Shown here: positions 52,062 to 62,637 of the stretch, piece by piece
Layout: every line of letters starts with the position of its first letter
Position numbering within the stretch: position 1 is the first letter of the stretch
Assembly (NCBI RefSeq): GCF_015557635.1
Contig: NZ_JADNOP010000005.1
Span: forward strand, 141,038-205,037
Length of the DNA stretch: 64,000 bases
Direction: 5' to 3'
DNA from: Fusicatenibacter saccharivorans
GTDB lineage: Bacteria > Bacillota > Clostridia > Lachnospirales > Lachnospiraceae
Program-made: the position numbers and the translations under genes
Notes under the pieces: generated by a model
The model's input: only the letters and a program-made list of their open reading frames with translations
Database searches by the model: none
What the model was told of the DNA's origin: nothing

Positions 52062-52146
52062 AGCGGCGGTTTGTTACAAAGAAAAGCAGAGAATATCACG
52101 TGACAAAACACACGAGACTGATCATACAACACAGGAGGACAAAACC

Positions 52147-52698
52147 ATGGCAAAGATTTATGTATTTCTGGCAGACGGATGTGAAGAGATTGAGGCACTG
52201 ACCCCGGTGGATCTGCTGCGCAGAGCCGGAGAAGACGTATGCACCGTTTCTATTATGGGAAGAAAAGAAGTAACAGGATCCCACAAAATCACCATTCTTG
52301 CAGATGAAACCATCGAAGAGGGAGAGTTTGATGACGGAGACATGCTGGTACTTCCGGGCGGAATGCCGGGTACATTAAATCTGGCCGGAAACGAGACGCT
52401 CGCAGCGCTGATCCGTTCCTATGACGATCAGGGAAAGAAACTGGCAGCCATCTGCGCAGCGCCGAGCATCCTTGGTGTGATGGGCATCTTAAAAGATAAA
52501 AACGCTGTCTGCTTCCCGGGATTTGAAGAAAAGCTGGCAGGCGCAAACGTACTCGATGTACCGGCAGTCACCGACAAAAATGTGACCACCGGCCGCGGCA
52601 TGGGAGCAGCCACTGACTTCGCACTGGAGCTGATCCGTGTTCTGCAGGGAGAGGACAAAGCAAAAGAAATGGCGGAAAAAATCGTATTTCATTGCTAA
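52147..52698 (+). CDS. DJ-1/PfpI-family protein
   Basis: The 183-residue single-domain protein has the DJ-1 fold: KIYVFLADGCEEIEALTPVDLLRRAG (Glu near 16 that tunes the Cys), DMLVLPGGMPGTLNL and the nucleophile elbow AAICAAPSILG with Cys103. ITGRGMGAATDFAL-type end block is present as VTTGRGMGAATDFALELI. Such proteins act as glyoxalases, deglycase-like or redox chaperones; in Firmicutes annotation often reads thiazole biosynthesis protein ThiJ, which is historical and not a function. The ATG follows AGGAGG. Confidence 0.93.
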   Translation: MAKIYVFLADGCEEIEALTPVDLLRRAGEDVCTVSIMGRKEVTGSHKITILADETIEEGEFDDGDMLVLPGGMPGTLNLAGNETLAALIRSYDDQGKKLAAICAAPSILGVMGILKDKNAVCFPGFEEKLAGANVLDVPAVTDKNVTTGRGMGAATDFALELIRVLQGEDKAKEMAEKIVFHC

Positions 52699-52759
52699 AA
52701 AAAAGCCTAAAAACCACAGAAATATAAAAAAATCACTGGCGTTTTTGAAAAGAGTATGC

Positions 52760-52765
52760 TATACT
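52760..52765 (+). promoter_or_regulatory. Candidate -10 of the tig operon
   Basis: TGCTATACT contains an extended -10 (TATACT at 52760-52765), 77 bp before tig. A -35 is weak (TGGCGT region). No terminator of the DJ-1 gene was found upstream of it. Confidence 0.4.
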
Positions 52766-52842
52766 CGATAAATGACTGTAGAATGGAGAGGTGTGCAGGT
52801 TTTCTGCCGCTTTTCAGATAAATCAAGGAGGAAATTGATAAA

Positions 52843-54129
52843 ATGAGTGTACAGGTCGAAAATTTAGAAAAGAATATGGCCAAACTTACCATTGAGGTTC
52901 CGGCTGAAGAATTAGAGAAAGCACTGGAGAAAGCTTACCAGAAACAGAAAAAGAACATCAGCGTTCCGGGCTTCCGTAAAGGAAAAGTTCCGAGAGCTAT
53001 GGTAGAAAAAATGTATGGCCCGGCAGTATTCTATGAGGATGCTGTAAACAGCCTTGTTCCGGAAGAGTATTCCAAAGCAGCAGAAGAGAGCAAACTGGAC
53101 ATCGTATCCCGTCCGGAGATCAACGTAGAGCAGATCGAAAAAGGCAAAGCTTTCATCTTTACCGCAACTGTAGCAGTAAAACCGGAAGTTACCCTTGGCG
53201 AGTACAAAGGTCTGGAAGTAGCAAAAGCTGACACAACCGTTACAGATGAAGAAGTAGAAGCTGAGCTGAAAAAAGAGCAGGAGAAAAATGCAAGAACCAT
53301 CAATGTAGAGGATCGTCCGGCAGCAGACGGAGATACCGTTACACTTGACTTCGAAGGTTCTGTAGACGGCGTTCCGTTCGACGGCGGCGCTGGAAAAGAT
53401 TATCCGCTGACCCTTGGCTCCCATTCCTTCATTCCGGGATTCGAAGAGCAGCTCGTTGGCGCAGCTCTGGAAGAGGAGAAGGAAGTAAACGTTACTTTCC
53501 CAGAGGATTATCAGGCAGAAGAGCTTGCTGGAAAAGCAGCAGTATTCAAATGCACCATCCACAAAATCGAAGCAAAAGAGCTTCCGGCACTTGATGACGA
53601 CTTCGCAAAAGACGTTTCCGAGTTCGATACTCTGGATGAGTACAAAAAAGAAATCAAAGACAACCTGACCAAGAAAAAAGAAGAGCAGGCTAAGACAGAA
53701 AAAGAGAACGCTGTCGTAGATAAAGCAGTAGAGAACGCAACAATGGAGATTCCGGAAGCTATGATCGATACGCAGGTAGAGAACATGGTTGACGATTTCG
53801 CAAGAAGAATCCAGTCCCAGGGTCTGTCCATGGAGCAGTACATGCAGTTTACAGGCGCTACCGTTGATTCCTTAAAAGAGCAGATGAAACCGCAGGCTGT
53901 TAAGAGAATCGAGAGCAGACTGGTACTTGAGAAAGTTGCAGAAGCAGAGAACATCCAGATCAGCGATGAGAAGCTGGACGAAGAGCTGGCTAAAATGGCT
54001 GAAATGTACAAAATGGAGCTGGATAAATTCAAAGAGCTCGTTGGCGAATATGAGAAAGAGCAGATGAAGAAAGATCTCGCTGTTCAGGAAGCAGTAACTC
54101 TCATGGCCGACAGCGCAAAAGAGGCGTAA
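52843..54129 (+). CDS. tig: Trigger factor chaperone
   Basis: A ribosome-bound chaperone and prolyl isomerase acting on nascent chains. It has 428 residues. The N-terminal ribosome-binding signature is GFRKGKVPRAMVEKMYG (about 44-60), the FKBP-like isomerase domain spans roughly 150-245 (DGDTVTLDFEGSVDGVPFDGG, SFIPGFEEQLVGA) and the long helical C-terminal domain follows. The ribosome site is AAGGAGG. It precedes clpP by 24 bp; the tig-clpP-clpX-lon-engB order is a classic protein quality-control cluster. Confidence 0.97.
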   Translation: MSVQVENLEKNMAKLTIEVPAEELEKALEKAYQKQKKNISVPGFRKGKVPRAMVEKMYGPAVFYEDAVNSLVPEEYSKAAEESKLDIVSRPEINVEQIEKGKAFIFTATVAVKPEVTLGEYKGLEVAKADTTVTDEEVEAELKKEQEKNARTINVEDRPAADGDTVTLDFEGSVDGVPFDGGAGKDYPLTLGSHSFIPGFEEQLVGAALEEEKEVNVTFPEDYQAEELAGKAAVFKCTIHKIEAKELPALDDDFAKDVSEFDTLDEYKKEIKDNLTKKKEEQAKTEKENAVVDKAVENATMEIPEAMIDTQVENMVDDFARRIQSQGLSMEQYMQFTGATVDSLKEQMKPQAVKRIESRLVLEKVAEAENIQISDEKLDEELAKMAEMYKMELDKFKELVGEYEKEQMKKDLAVQEAVTLMADSAKEA

Positions 54130-54153
54130 GACCTCGGAAAGAGAGGCAATTGA

Positions 54154-54735
54154 ATGAGTTTTGTACCTTATGTCATCGAGCAGACAAGCAGGGGAGAGAG
54201 AAGTTACGATATTTATTCAAGACTGCTGAACGACCGTATTATTTTTCTGGGAGAGGAAGTCACTGACGTATCGGCAAACCTGATCGTTGCACAGCTTCTG
54301 TTCCTGGAGTCTGAAGATCCGGGAAAAGATATCCACATGTATATCAACAGCCCGGGAGGTTCTGTAAGTGCAGGACTTGCTATCTACGATACGATGCAGT
54401 ACATCAAATGTGATGTATCCACGATCTGTATCGGTATGGCTGCCAGCATGGGAGCATTCCTGCTCTCCGGCGGTACCAAAGGAAAGAGAATGGCTCTGCC
54501 AAACTCTGAAATCATGATTCATCAGCCATCCGGCGGTGCACAGGGTCAGGCAACCGAGATCAAAATCGTTGCAGAACAGATTCTGAAAACCAAACGGAAA
54601 TTAAATGAAATTCTGGCGGCAAATACAGGAAAACCGCTGGAACAGATTGAGATCGATACCGAGCGTGACAACTACATGTCCGCAGAGGAAGCAAAAGCAT
54701 ACGGTCTGATTGATAATGTAATTACGAACCGATAA
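54154..54735 (+). CDS. clpP: ATP-dependent Clp protease proteolytic subunit
   Basis: The self-compartmentalised serine protease that degrades substrates fed by ClpX and ClpC. The 193 residues are standard. The catalytic triad is Ser98 (GMAASMGAF), His123 (MIHQPSGG) and Asp172 (DTERDNY). The N-terminus [25 protein letters not shown] is typical of the form processed by removal of a short propeptide. It lies between tig and clpX. Confidence 0.98.
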   Translation: MSFVPYVIEQTSRGERSYDIYSRLLNDRIIFLGEEVTDVSANLIVAQLLFLESEDPGKDIHMYINSPGGSVSAGLAIYDTMQYIKCDVSTICIGMAASMGAFLLSGGTKGKRMALPNSEIMIHQPSGGAQGQATEIKIVAEQILKTKRKLNEILAANTGKPLEQIEIDTERDNYMSAEEAKAYGLIDNVITNR

Positions 54736-54741
54736 GAGAGG

Positions 54742-54811
54742 AAAGGTGTCCAAAAGCGTAGTTCCGGCAATGAGGCTTTTGTGGCACCTTTTGCCTTATC
54801 CGGCGATAAGG
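54742..54811 (+). terminator. Terminator-like hairpins between clpP and clpX
   Basis: AAAGGTG..CAAAAGC (54742-54757) pairs with GCTTTTG..CACCTTTT (54775-54792), ending in a short T tract. A second small hairpin, CCTTATC-CGGC-GATAAGG (54794-54811), follows directly. Partial termination here could set the clpP:clpX ratio. No good separate clpX promoter was found. Confidence 0.65.
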
Positions 54812-54843
54812 TTTAGTTGTAATATGTTGAAAGGAAGAAAACG

Positions 54844-56139
54844 ATGGCTATAAAAGGGAATGATACCAAGATCCGCTGCTCTTTCTGCGGAAAGACAGAA
54901 GACCAGGTACGCAAGCTGATCGCAGGCCCGGACGGGGCATACATCTGTGATGACTGCGTGGCAATCTGCTCGGAGATCATTCAGGAAGAATTTGAGGATC
55001 TGTACGGCGAGCAGGATACCGACGAGATCAACCTGATCAAACCAAAGGAAATCAAAGCATTTCTGGATGACTACGTAATCGGACAGGATGAGGCGAAAAA
55101 AGTGCTCTCCGTTGCTGTTTACAACCATTACAAACGAGTGCTTTCCGGTGCATCCTCCGACATCGAACTGCAGAAGAGCAACATTCTGATGCTCGGACCG
55201 ACCGGTTCCGGAAAAACGTATCTGGCACAGACACTGGCCAAACTGATCAACGTTCCGTTTGCAATTGCAGACGCAACGGCGCTCACCGAGGCAGGTTATG
55301 TCGGCGAGGACGTAGAAAACATTCTGCTCCGCCTCATTCAGGCAGCAGACTATGATATCGAGCGCGCTGAGCACGGCATCATCTACATCGATGAGATCGA
55401 TAAAATCACAAGAAAATCCGAAAACGCTTCGATCACACGAGATGTTTCCGGCGAGGGTGTACAGCAGGCACTGCTGAAAATCCTGGAGGGAACTGTAGCT
55501 TCCGTTCCGCCGCAGGGCGGAAGAAAGCATCCGCATCAGGAGTTTATTCAGATTGATACGACGAATATCCTCTTTATCTGCGGCGGTGCATTCGAAGGAC
55601 TCGAGAAGATCATCGAGACGAGACAGGATACGAAATCCATCGGATTCAACAATCCGATCGGCCATGCAAAAGATGAGAATGTCGGAGATCTGCTCCGTCA
55701 GGTCATGCCGCAGGATCTGACCAAGTTCGGCCTGATTCCGGAGTTTGTCGGACGTGTGCCGATTGTCGTTACGTTAAATTCTCTGGATGAGACGGCCCTG
55801 ATGAAGATTCTGGTTGAGCCGAAGAATTCTCTGGTCAAACAGTACAAGAAGCTGTTTGAGCTGGACGGCGTACAGCTTGACTTCAAAGAAGATGCACTCG
55901 AAGCGATTGCAAAGAAATCCCTGGAGCGGAAAACAGGCGCCAGAGGTCTCCGTGCAATCATGGAAGATACGATGATGGATCTGATGTATGAGATCCCGTC
56001 GGACAATACGACAAAAGAATGCGTCATCACCAAGGACGCTGTAGAAAAGAAGGCGGAGCCGGAGATTATTCACGGCGAACCGGCCCCTGTTCCACGGCGG
56101 AATATGGGAAGAAGATCCGGAAGACCGGAAACCGCCTGA
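54844..56139 (+). CDS. clpX: ATP-dependent Clp protease ATP-binding subunit ClpX
   Basis: An AAA+ unfoldase that delivers proteins to ClpP. The 431 residues carry the N-terminal zinc domain with Cys12, Cys15, Cys35 and Cys38 (CSFC and CDDC), Walker [10 protein letters not shown], Walker [11 protein letters not shown], the pore loop GYVGED and the IGF-type ClpP-binding region near [17 protein letters not shown]. It starts 109 bp after clpP and ends 21 bp before lon. Confidence 0.97.
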   Translation: MAIKGNDTKIRCSFCGKTEDQVRKLIAGPDGAYICDDCVAICSEIIQEEFEDLYGEQDTDEINLIKPKEIKAFLDDYVIGQDEAKKVLSVAVYNHYKRVLSGASSDIELQKSNILMLGPTGSGKTYLAQTLAKLINVPFAIADATALTEAGYVGEDVENILLRLIQAADYDIERAEHGIIYIDEIDKITRKSENASITRDVSGEGVQQALLKILEGTVASVPPQGGRKHPHQEFIQIDTTNILFICGGAFEGLEKIIETRQDTKSIGFNNPIGHAKDENVGDLLRQVMPQDLTKFGLIPEFVGRVPIVVTLNSLDETALMKILVEPKNSLVKQYKKLFELDGVQLDFKEDALEAIAKKSLERKTGARGLRAIMEDTMMDLMYEIPSDNTTKECVITKDAVEKKAEPEIIHGEPAPVPRRNMGRRSGRPETA

Positions 56140-56160
56140 AAAACGCAGGAGGAAACTTAA

Positions 56161-58488
56161 ATGGAAGAAGTGACAAAAGTATTACCGGCGATTGCGCTGC
56201 GTGGAACAACGATTTTGCCAGATATGATTGTACATTTTGATATCAGCAGACCTAAATCGGTTCGTGCGGTCGAGGAGGCGATGCTGGGAGACCAGAAAAT
56301 TTTCCTGATTACACAGAAAGACCCGGATACGGAAGTACCGGGTCTGCTTGATGTGTATAAGATTGGAACAATTGCGGTCATCAAACAGGTTGTGAAAATG
56401 CCAAAGGATGTTCTTCGGATTCTCGTAGAAGCAGAAAGACGCGCAGAACTGCTGAACTTCGAGGAAGAGGAGAGCGAGTATCTCCGCGCCGAGGTGGCGC
56501 TGTTTACCGGCTCGGACGAAATGCAGTTTTCCGATATCGAGCAGGAGGCAATGCTGCGCAACTTAAAAGAGCTGTTTGCCGTCTACTGCGAGCAGACGCA
56601 GAAAGTCAGCAAGGAACTGGCAGGCCAGATCCTCGGAACCGAAGAAGTTGGAAAGCTGGTGGACCAGATCTGCATGAATCTGCCCCTCGACTACGTAAAC
56701 CGCCAGAAACTGCTGGAGGCTGTGGAGCTTTCCGAGCGGTATGATACGCTCTGCGTCATGATCGCCAACGAGATTCAGATTCAGGAAATCCGTTCGGAGA
56801 TTCAGGGAAAAATCAAAGAGCGGATCGATAAGAACCAGCGCGATTATATTCTGCGCGAACAGCTCAAAGTCATCCGCGAGGAGCTCGGCGAGGACAATTC
56901 CCGGACCGAGATCGAAAACTATAAGAAGCAGCTCGAGAAGCTCAAAGCCTCCAAAGAGGTAAAAGAGCGGATTTCCGAGGAGATCCACCGTCTGGAAAAT
57001 TCGGCCAACAATCCGTCCGAGGCAGGCGTGATCCGCGGCTATATCGAGACACTGCTGGGGCTCCCGTGGGATAAGGCATCCCGTGACAATCAAGATCTGG
57101 CAAGAGCACGCGAGATTCTGGAGGAAGATCACTACGGTCTTTCAAAAGTAAAAGAGAGAATCCTCGAATTCCTGGCTGTACGCACCCTGACGAAGAAAGG
57201 CGAGAGCCCGATTCTCTGCCTGGCAGGCCCTCCGGGAACCGGTAAGACCTCGATTGCGAGAAGCGTGGCGAGAGCCCTGAATAAAAAATACGTCCGCATC
57301 TGTCTCGGCGGTGTGCGGGATGAGGCGGAGATCCGCGGCCACAGAAGAACCTACATCGGCGCGATGCCGGGACGCATTGCGGCGGGACTCCATCAGGCGA
57401 AGGTGAAAAATCCGCTGATGCTGCTCGACGAGATCGACAAAGTAAGTGCAGATTACAAGGGAGATACCTCTTCCGCACTTCTTGAGGTCCTCGATTCCGA
57501 GCAGAATAATAAATTTGCCGATCATTACGTAGAGCTTCCGATCGACCTTTCGGAGGTGCTCTTTATTGCAACCGCAAATGATATTCAGAACATTCCGCGT
57601 CCGCTGCTGGACCGTATGGAAGTGATTGAAATTTCAAGCTATACGGAAAACGAGAAGTTCCATATCGCAAAAGAACATCTCGTTCCGAAGCAGAAGAAGG
57701 CGAACGGTCTGAAAGAAGCACAGCTTGTGATCGAGGATGAGGCGCTGATGGAAGTGATCAGCGGCTACACCAGAGAGGCCGGTGTCCGCTCCCTGGAGCG
57801 CCAGATCGGCAGAATCTGCAGAAAGAGCGCGAGAAAGATTCTCGAGGAACAGGTAAAAGAGGTTGTTGTGACGAAAAAAAACCTGGAAGAGTTCCTCGGA
57901 AAAGAGAGGTATGAGTTCCAGCCGGCCAACGAAAAACCGGAGATTGGTATTGTGCGCGGTCTTGCCTGGACGGCAGTCGGCGGCGATACGCTGCAGATCG
58001 AGGTCAATGTGATGCCGGGAAAAGGAGAGTTTCTGCTGACCGGCCAGCTCGGCGATGTGATGAAGGAGTCTGCGCAGGCGGGCATCAGCTTTATTCGTTC
58101 CGTGGCAGAGCAGTATGAGATTCCGAAAGAATTTTTCGAGAAACACGACATCCACATTCATATTCCGGAGGGAGCCGTTCCAAAAGATGGCCCGTCTGCC
58201 GGTATTACGATGGCGACGGCGATGGTTTCCGCGATCACAAAGGTTCCGGTAAAAGCAGACGTTGCGATGACCGGAGAGATTACGCTCCGCGGCCGTGTGC
58301 TTCCGATCGGCGGCTTAAAAGAGAAGCTGCTGGCAGCAAAGAAAGCCGGTATCCATATGGTTCTCGTTCCGGAGAAAAATGAGCCGGATGTCAGAGAACT
58401 GGATGCGGAGATCACAGACGGACTGCAGATCGAATTTGTCGGCAGCATGGAACAGGTATTAAAACTGGCACTTGTGGAAAAAAAGTAA
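56161..58488 (+). CDS. lon: ATP-dependent protease Lon
   Basis: A single-chain AAA+ protease of 775 residues. The N-terminal substrate-binding domain starts LPAIALRGTTILPDMIVHFDI, Walker A is GPPGTGKTS (near 356), and the protease domain has catalytic Ser679 (KDGPSAG) and Lys722 (GGLKEKLLAA), the same spacing as in Escherichia coli Lon. It sits between clpX and engB, as in many Firmicutes. The ribosome site is AGGAGG. Confidence 0.97.
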   Translation: MEEVTKVLPAIALRGTTILPDMIVHFDISRPKSVRAVEEAMLGDQKIFLITQKDPDTEVPGLLDVYKIGTIAVIKQVVKMPKDVLRILVEAERRAELLNFEEEESEYLRAEVALFTGSDEMQFSDIEQEAMLRNLKELFAVYCEQTQKVSKELAGQILGTEEVGKLVDQICMNLPLDYVNRQKLLEAVELSERYDTLCVMIANEIQIQEIRSEIQGKIKERIDKNQRDYILREQLKVIREELGEDNSRTEIENYKKQLEKLKASKEVKERISEEIHRLENSANNPSEAGVIRGYIETLLGLPWDKASRDNQDLARAREILEEDHYGLSKVKERILEFLAVRTLTKKGESPILCLAGPPGTGKTSIARSVARALNKKYVRICLGGVRDEAEIRGHRRTYIGAMPGRIAAGLHQAKVKNPLMLLDEIDKVSADYKGDTSSALLEVLDSEQNNKFADHYVELPIDLSEVLFIATANDIQNIPRPLLDRMEVIEISSYTENEKFHIAKEHLVPKQKKANGLKEAQLVIEDEALMEVISGYTREAGVRSLERQIGRICRKSARKILEEQVKEVVVTKKNLEEFLGKERYEFQPANEKPEIGIVRGLAWTAVGGDTLQIEVNVMPGKGEFLLTGQLGDVMKESAQAGISFIRSVAEQYEIPKEFFEKHDIHIHIPEGAVPKDGPSAGITMATAMVSAITKVPVKADVAMTGEITLRGRVLPIGGLKEKLLAAKKAGIHMVLVPEKNEPDVRELDAEITDGLQIEFVGSMEQVLKLALVEKK

Positions 58489-58522
58489 GGCCAGAAGATG
58501 CAAAAAACAGGAGAAGAAAAGT

Positions 58523-59128
58523 ATGGTAATTAAACAGGTAGAGCTGCAGCACGTCTGCGGAATCACCAGTAAACTGCCGGATACCGGTCAGGTGGAAGTG
58601 GCATTTGCGGGAAAATCCAATGTTGGAAAATCTTCTCTCATCAATGCCCTGATGAATCGGAAATCACTGGCGCGTACCAGTGCGCAGCCGGGAAAAACAC
58701 AGACGATCAACTACTACCACATCAATGAGGAAATGTATCTGGTGGATCTGCCGGGATACGGTTTTGCAAGAGCCTCCGAGGAGGTCAAAGCAAAATGGGG
58801 CAAGCTGATCGAGGATTATCTGCATCAGTCAAAAATGCTGCACGCAGTATTTCTTCTGATTGATATCCGTCATGCACCGTCCAACAACGATCGCATCATG
58901 TACGACTGGATTCTTCGAAACGGCTATCAGCCGATCATCATTGCGACGAAGCTGGACAAGATCAAGCGCAGCCAGCTTCAGAAGCAGATCAAGCTGATCC
59001 GCGAGACGCTGGAGGTTGAGAAAGATACGATTGTGATTCCGTTTTCTGCAGAGACAAAACAGGGACGCGAGGAGATCTGGAATCTGATTGATGAAATCCG
59101 CTCGGATGCAGAAGAAAGCGGGGAATAA
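58523..59128 (+). CDS. engB: Ribosome biogenesis GTP-binding protein EngB/YsxC
   Basis: A small essential GTPase for 50S subunit assembly. The ATG at 58523, after CAGGAGAAG, gives 201 residues. G1 [12 protein letters not shown]2 [11 protein letters not shown]3 DLPGYGFA, G4 TKLDK and G5 SAETKQG are complete. In-frame codons upstream overlap the lon end and are rejected. lon-engB coupling is widespread; here engB is followed directly by the ECF transporter module after 4 bp. Confidence 0.96.
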   Translation: MVIKQVELQHVCGITSKLPDTGQVEVAFAGKSNVGKSSLINALMNRKSLARTSAQPGKTQTINYYHINEEMYLVDLPGYGFARASEEVKAKWGKLIEDYLHQSKMLHAVFLLIDIRHAPSNNDRIMYDWILRNGYQPIIIATKLDKIKRSQLQKQIKLIRETLEVEKDTIVIPFSAETKQGREEIWNLIDEIRSDAEESGE

Positions 59129-59132
59129 TGTC

Positions 59133-59978
59133 ATGGGTATGATACGTGCGGCAGGCCTTGGGTATGAATACCTCCGTTACGAGGAGGAAGGACAGGAGCC
59201 GGAAGTAACAAAAGCGATCGAAGATGTCAGTCTGGAAATCCAGAAGGGACAGTTTATTGCGGTGCTCGGGCATAACGGAAGCGGAAAATCAACGCTTGCG
59301 AAACATATCAACGCTCTGCTGGTGCCTACAGAAGGCACCATGTGGGTGGACGATATGAAGACGACAGATGAGGAGGATGTCTGGAAGATCCGCCAGAAAG
59401 CCGGTATGGTATTCCAGAACCCGGATAACCAGATCATCGGAAATGTGGTGGAAGAGGATGTCGGCTTTGGACCGGAAAACCTCGGTGTCCCGACCGATGA
59501 AATCTGGAAACGGGTGGAGGAGAGCCTTACGGCGACCGGGATGATTTCATACCGGGCCCACTCTCCGAATAAGCTCTCGGGAGGTCAGAAACAGAGGGTT
59601 GCAATTGCAGGAGTGATGGCTATGCAGCCGGAATGTATTGTTCTTGATGAACCAACCGCGATGCTGGATCCGAACGGACGAAAAGAGGTTCTTCGCGCTG
59701 TGCGTAAGCTGAATGAAGAAAAGGGCGTTACGGTTATTCTGATTACGCATTACATGGAAGAGGTTGTTTTTGCGGACCGTGTGTTCGTTATGGACAACGG
59801 TAAGCTGGTAATGCAGGGGACGCCAAGGGAGATTTTTTCCGAAGTGGAGAAATTAAAAGAACTCCGTCTTGATGTACCCCAAGTGACACTGTTGGCTTAT
59901 GAATTGAGAAAAAATGGTGTAGATCTCCCGGAGGGAATTTTGACCATTGAAGAACTGGTGAATGCATTATGTCATTGA
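59133..59978 (+). CDS. ecfA1: ECF transporter ATPase EcfA1
   Basis: One of two ATPases energising vitamin uptake by energy-coupling-factor transporters. The 281 residues have Walker [11 protein letters not shown]-loop VFQNPDNQI, the signature [13 protein letters not shown], Walker [14 protein letters not shown] and the switch His in LITHYMEE. The C-terminal extension typical of EcfA ([11 protein letters not shown]) is present. The start could also be the ATG at 59139. It overlaps ecfA2 by 10 bp. S-components are encoded elsewhere. Confidence 0.95.
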   Translation: MGMIRAAGLGYEYLRYEEEGQEPEVTKAIEDVSLEIQKGQFIAVLGHNGSGKSTLAKHINALLVPTEGTMWVDDMKTTDEEDVWKIRQKAGMVFQNPDNQIIGNVVEEDVGFGPENLGVPTDEIWKRVEESLTATGMISYRAHSPNKLSGGQKQRVAIAGVMAMQPECIVLDEPTAMLDPNGRKEVLRAVRKLNEEKGVTVILITHYMEEVVFADRVFVMDNGKLVMQGTPREIFSEVEKLKELRLDVPQVTLLAYELRKNGVDLPEGILTIEELVNALCH

Positions 59979-60853
59979 AACTTGAAGATGTAACGTACAC
60001 ATACAGCCCGGGAACGGCATATGAAATGCACGCCCTGGAGCATATCAATCTTGAAATTCCGAATGGCCAGTTTGTTGGGATTATCGGCCATACGGGAAGC
60101 GGAAAATCGACGCTTGTGCAGCATTTGAACGGTCTGATCCGCCCGACATTGGGACGGGTGCTGTATAACGGAGAGGATATCTGGAAAGAAGGATATCCGC
60201 TAAGAGAGCTCCGAAGCCATGTAGGACTGGTTTTCCAGTACCCGGAGCATCAGCTTTTTGAGACGGATGTGATCACAGATGTCTGCTTCGGACCGAAAAA
60301 CCAGGGACTTTCACCGGAGGAATGCAGAAAACGGGCGGAAGAGGCGTTGGATCATGTCGGATTTCCAAAGGAAATGTATGAAAAATCGCCGTTTGAACTC
60401 TCCGGAGGTCAGAAACGTCGTGTTGCGATTGCCGGTGTGCTTGCCATGAACCCGGATTTTCTGGTGCTTGACGAGCCGACTGCAGGCCTTGATCCGAAGG
60501 GACGCGATGAAATCCTCGATCAGCTTGCATCGCTGCATAAGACGCGCGGCATTTCGGTCGTGCTCGTATCGCACAGCATGGAGGATATTGCAAAATATGT
60601 AGAGCGGATTATTGTCATGAACCACGGTCATGTGGCGTTTGACGATACACCGAAGAAAGTCTTCGCTCACTATAAAGAGCTGGAGAAAATCGGTCTTGCG
60701 GCGCCGCAGATGACGTATATTATGCATGCGCTAAAGGAACACGGCATGGACGTGGACGTAACGGCGACAACGGTTGAAGAGGCGCGCGATACGATTCTTG
60801 CGGCGCTTGGAAGTCAGAAGAAAAACGGGAAAAAAGGAGCAGAAGTATGTTAA
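59969..60853 (+). CDS. ecfA2: ECF transporter ATPase EcfA2
   Basis: The second ATPase of the ECF module: 294 residues with Walker [11 protein letters not shown]-loop [11 protein letters not shown], signature [13 protein letters not shown], Walker [14 protein letters not shown] and [17 protein letters not shown] is characteristic of EcfA2-type paralogues. It overlaps ecfA1 by 10 bp and ecfT by 7 bp, so the three subunits are translationally coupled. Confidence 0.95.
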   Translation: MSLKLEDVTYTYSPGTAYEMHALEHINLEIPNGQFVGIIGHTGSGKSTLVQHLNGLIRPTLGRVLYNGEDIWKEGYPLRELRSHVGLVFQYPEHQLFETDVITDVCFGPKNQGLSPEECRKRAEEALDHVGFPKEMYEKSPFELSGGQKRRVAIAGVLAMNPDFLVLDEPTAGLDPKGRDEILDQLASLHKTRGISVVLVSHSMEDIAKYVERIIVMNHGHVAFDDTPKKVFAHYKELEKIGLAAPQMTYIMHALKEHGMDVDVTATTVEEARDTILAALGSQKKNGKKGAEVC

Positions 60854-61647
60854 GAGATATTACTCTGGGACAGTATTACCCGGCAGATTCTATTCTGCAC
60901 CGGCTTGACCCGCGTGTAAAATTTGTGGGAACACTCGTTTATGTCATTTCCCTTTTTCTGTTCCACAACTGGGGCTATCTGCTTGGAACCGTATTCCTTG
61001 CGGTGATGATTAAACTGTCGAAGGTACCGTTCAAATTTATCACGAAGGGTCTGAAATCAATTTTTGTGCTGCTTGCGATTACGATGGTATTTAACATCCT
61101 ATTTACGCCGGGTGAGGTGCTCGTCCGTATCTGGAAAATTACGATCACCCGTGAGGGTGTGGCTATGGCATGCCGTATGTCGGTGCGTCTGATTTTCCTG
61201 ATGATCGGCTCTTCGCTGATGACGCTGACGACAACACCGAACCAGCTGACGGATGCACTCGAAAGCCTGCTCGGACCATTGAAAAAAATCCATGTGCCGG
61301 TGCATGAGATTTCCATGATGATGTCAATCGCGCTCCGTTTTATCCCGATTCTTCTGGAAGAGACAGACAAGATTATGAAAGCGCAGATGGCGCGCGGCGC
61401 GGATTTTGAGAGCGGAAATATTATCCAGAGAGTAAAGAACATGGTGCCGCTTCTGGTGCCGCTGTTTATTTCAGCATTCCGCCGTGCAAATGATCTGGCG
61501 CTGGCGATGGAAGCACGCTGCTACCATGGAGGAGAGGGAAGAACACAGATGAAACCGCTTCGGTATCAGACGCGCGATTATGCAGCGTATGGCGTTCTTG
61601 TGGCATACCTTGTTTGCAGTATCGGCCTTCGCGTGTGCGGACTCTGA
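60847..61647 (+). CDS. ecfT: ECF transporter transmembrane subunit EcfT
   Basis: The scaffold membrane protein coupling the ATPases to exchangeable S-components such as those for riboflavin, biotin or thiamine. The 266 residues contain five to six membrane spans. The two coupling motifs with Ala-Arg-Gly type sequence are seen as MARGADF, after KAQ (about 180), plus the MEARCYHGGEGRT end block. A LHRLDPRVKFVGTLVYV start is typical. It overlaps ecfA2 by 7 bp and precedes truA by 24 bp. Confidence 0.94.
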   Translation: MLRDITLGQYYPADSILHRLDPRVKFVGTLVYVISLFLFHNWGYLLGTVFLAVMIKLSKVPFKFITKGLKSIFVLLAITMVFNILFTPGEVLVRIWKITITREGVAMACRMSVRLIFLMIGSSLMTLTTTPNQLTDALESLLGPLKKIHVPVHEISMMMSIALRFIPILLEETDKIMKAQMARGADFESGNIIQRVKNMVPLLVPLFISAFRRANDLALAMEARCYHGGEGRTQMKPLRYQTRDYAAYGVLVAYLVCSIGLRVCGL

Positions 61648-61671
61648 CTTTGACGAAAACGGAGGAGAAGA

Positions 61672-62424
61672 ATGCGCAGAATTAAGCTGATTGTAGCGTA
61701 TGACGGCACAAATTACTGTGGATGGCAGGTGCAGCCAAACGGCATTACAGTACAGGAAGTATTAAATCAGGCTCTTTCCGATCTTTTTACGAAGAAAACG
61801 GCCTGCATCGGCGCAAGCCGGACCGATGCCGGGGTACATGCTCTCGGCAATGTTGCGGTATTTGATACGGATGCGAGAATGCCGGCGGACCGTATCGCAT
61901 TTGCACTCAACACACGGCTTCCGGCAGATATCCGTATTCAGGGATCATCCGAAGTGCCGCCGGACTTTCACCCGCGTTTTACCGCAACAGTTAAAACGTA
62001 TGAATATCGGATTTTGAACCGCACCTTTGCAGATCCGACGCGGAGACTGAATTCCTATTTCTGGTACGGCCCGCTGGATGTGGATGCGATGCGGCAGGCA
62101 GCATCGTATCTGGTTGGCACGCATGATTTTAAAAGCTTTGCAACAGCAAAACCGGAGGTGACCGACACGGTCCGTACGATCTATGAAACGAGTTTGGAAA
62201 AAGAAGACGATCTGATCCGCTTCCGGATCACCGGAAACGGTTTTCTCTACAATATGGTGCGGATTATCACCGGAACACTGCTTGAGGTTGGAAAGGGTGA
62301 TTATCCGCCGGAGAAAGTAAAAGAAATCCTTGCGGCGAAGGATCGAAAAATGGCGGGAGCAACGGCCAGGCCGGAGGGGCTGACCTTGGTGCAGATCCGG
62401 TATCCCGAATGGGATTTCGAGTAA
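61672..62424 (+). CDS. truA: tRNA pseudouridine(38-40) synthase
   Basis: It converts uridines 38-40 of tRNA anticodon arms to pseudouridine. The 250 residues carry the catalytic Asp52 in GASRTDAGVHALGN, the N-terminal IKLIVAYDGTNYCGWQVQPNG and the C-terminal FLYNMVRIITGTLLEVGKG. The order ecfA1-ecfA2-ecfT-truA-rplM-rpsI is a conserved Firmicutes block; normally rplQ stands before it, whereas here lon-engB does. Confidence 0.97.
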   Translation: MRRIKLIVAYDGTNYCGWQVQPNGITVQEVLNQALSDLFTKKTACIGASRTDAGVHALGNVAVFDTDARMPADRIAFALNTRLPADIRIQGSSEVPPDFHPRFTATVKTYEYRILNRTFADPTRRLNSYFWYGPLDVDAMRQAASYLVGTHDFKSFATAKPEVTDTVRTIYETSLEKEDDLIRFRITGNGFLYNMVRIITGTLLEVGKGDYPPEKVKEILAAKDRKMAGATARPEGLTLVQIRYPEWDFE

Positions 62425-62500
62425 AGACATAAGTGGTCTGTATTTCCCGAAAAACAGACTCGCAGTTTACAAAAAAATGCAAAATATGGGTAAAAAACAG

Positions 62501-62529
62501 TTGACATTCCAAAATCCGTATAATATAAT
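62501..62529 (+). promoter_or_regulatory. Consensus promoter of rplM-rpsI
   Basis: TTGACA (62501-62506) and TATAAT (62524-62529) are both perfect consensus hexamers with the ideal 17-bp spacer. This is the strongest sigma-A promoter in the window, as expected for ribosomal proteins. Confidence 0.92.
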
Positions 62530-62551
62530 TACTAAATGTGTGACGTAGTTT

Positions 62552-62589
62552 GAAAACGCCGATGCCATAAGCCCCGGTAAGGCGGTTTC
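62552..62589 (+). ncRNA. Possible ribosomal protein L13 leader structure
   Basis: GAAAACGCC (62552-62560) can pair with GGCGGTTTC (62581-62589), one mismatch, around GATGCCATAAGCCCCGGTAA. It lies in the leader 49 bp before rplM. Firmicutes rplM operons often have an autoregulatory L13-binding leader hairpin; this matches in place and size, but I cannot confirm the consensus. Confidence 0.5.
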
Positions 62590-62637
62590 CTATATACATG
62601 AAACAGTAAATTGAATTTTTCACAGGAGGTTATATCC

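Noticed and set aside
52147..52698. DJ-1 protein considered as a thiamine (ThiJ) gene linked to the thi cluster
   Set aside because: The ThiJ name is historical. The domain gives no thiamine function and the gene is 6 kb from the cluster on the other strand.
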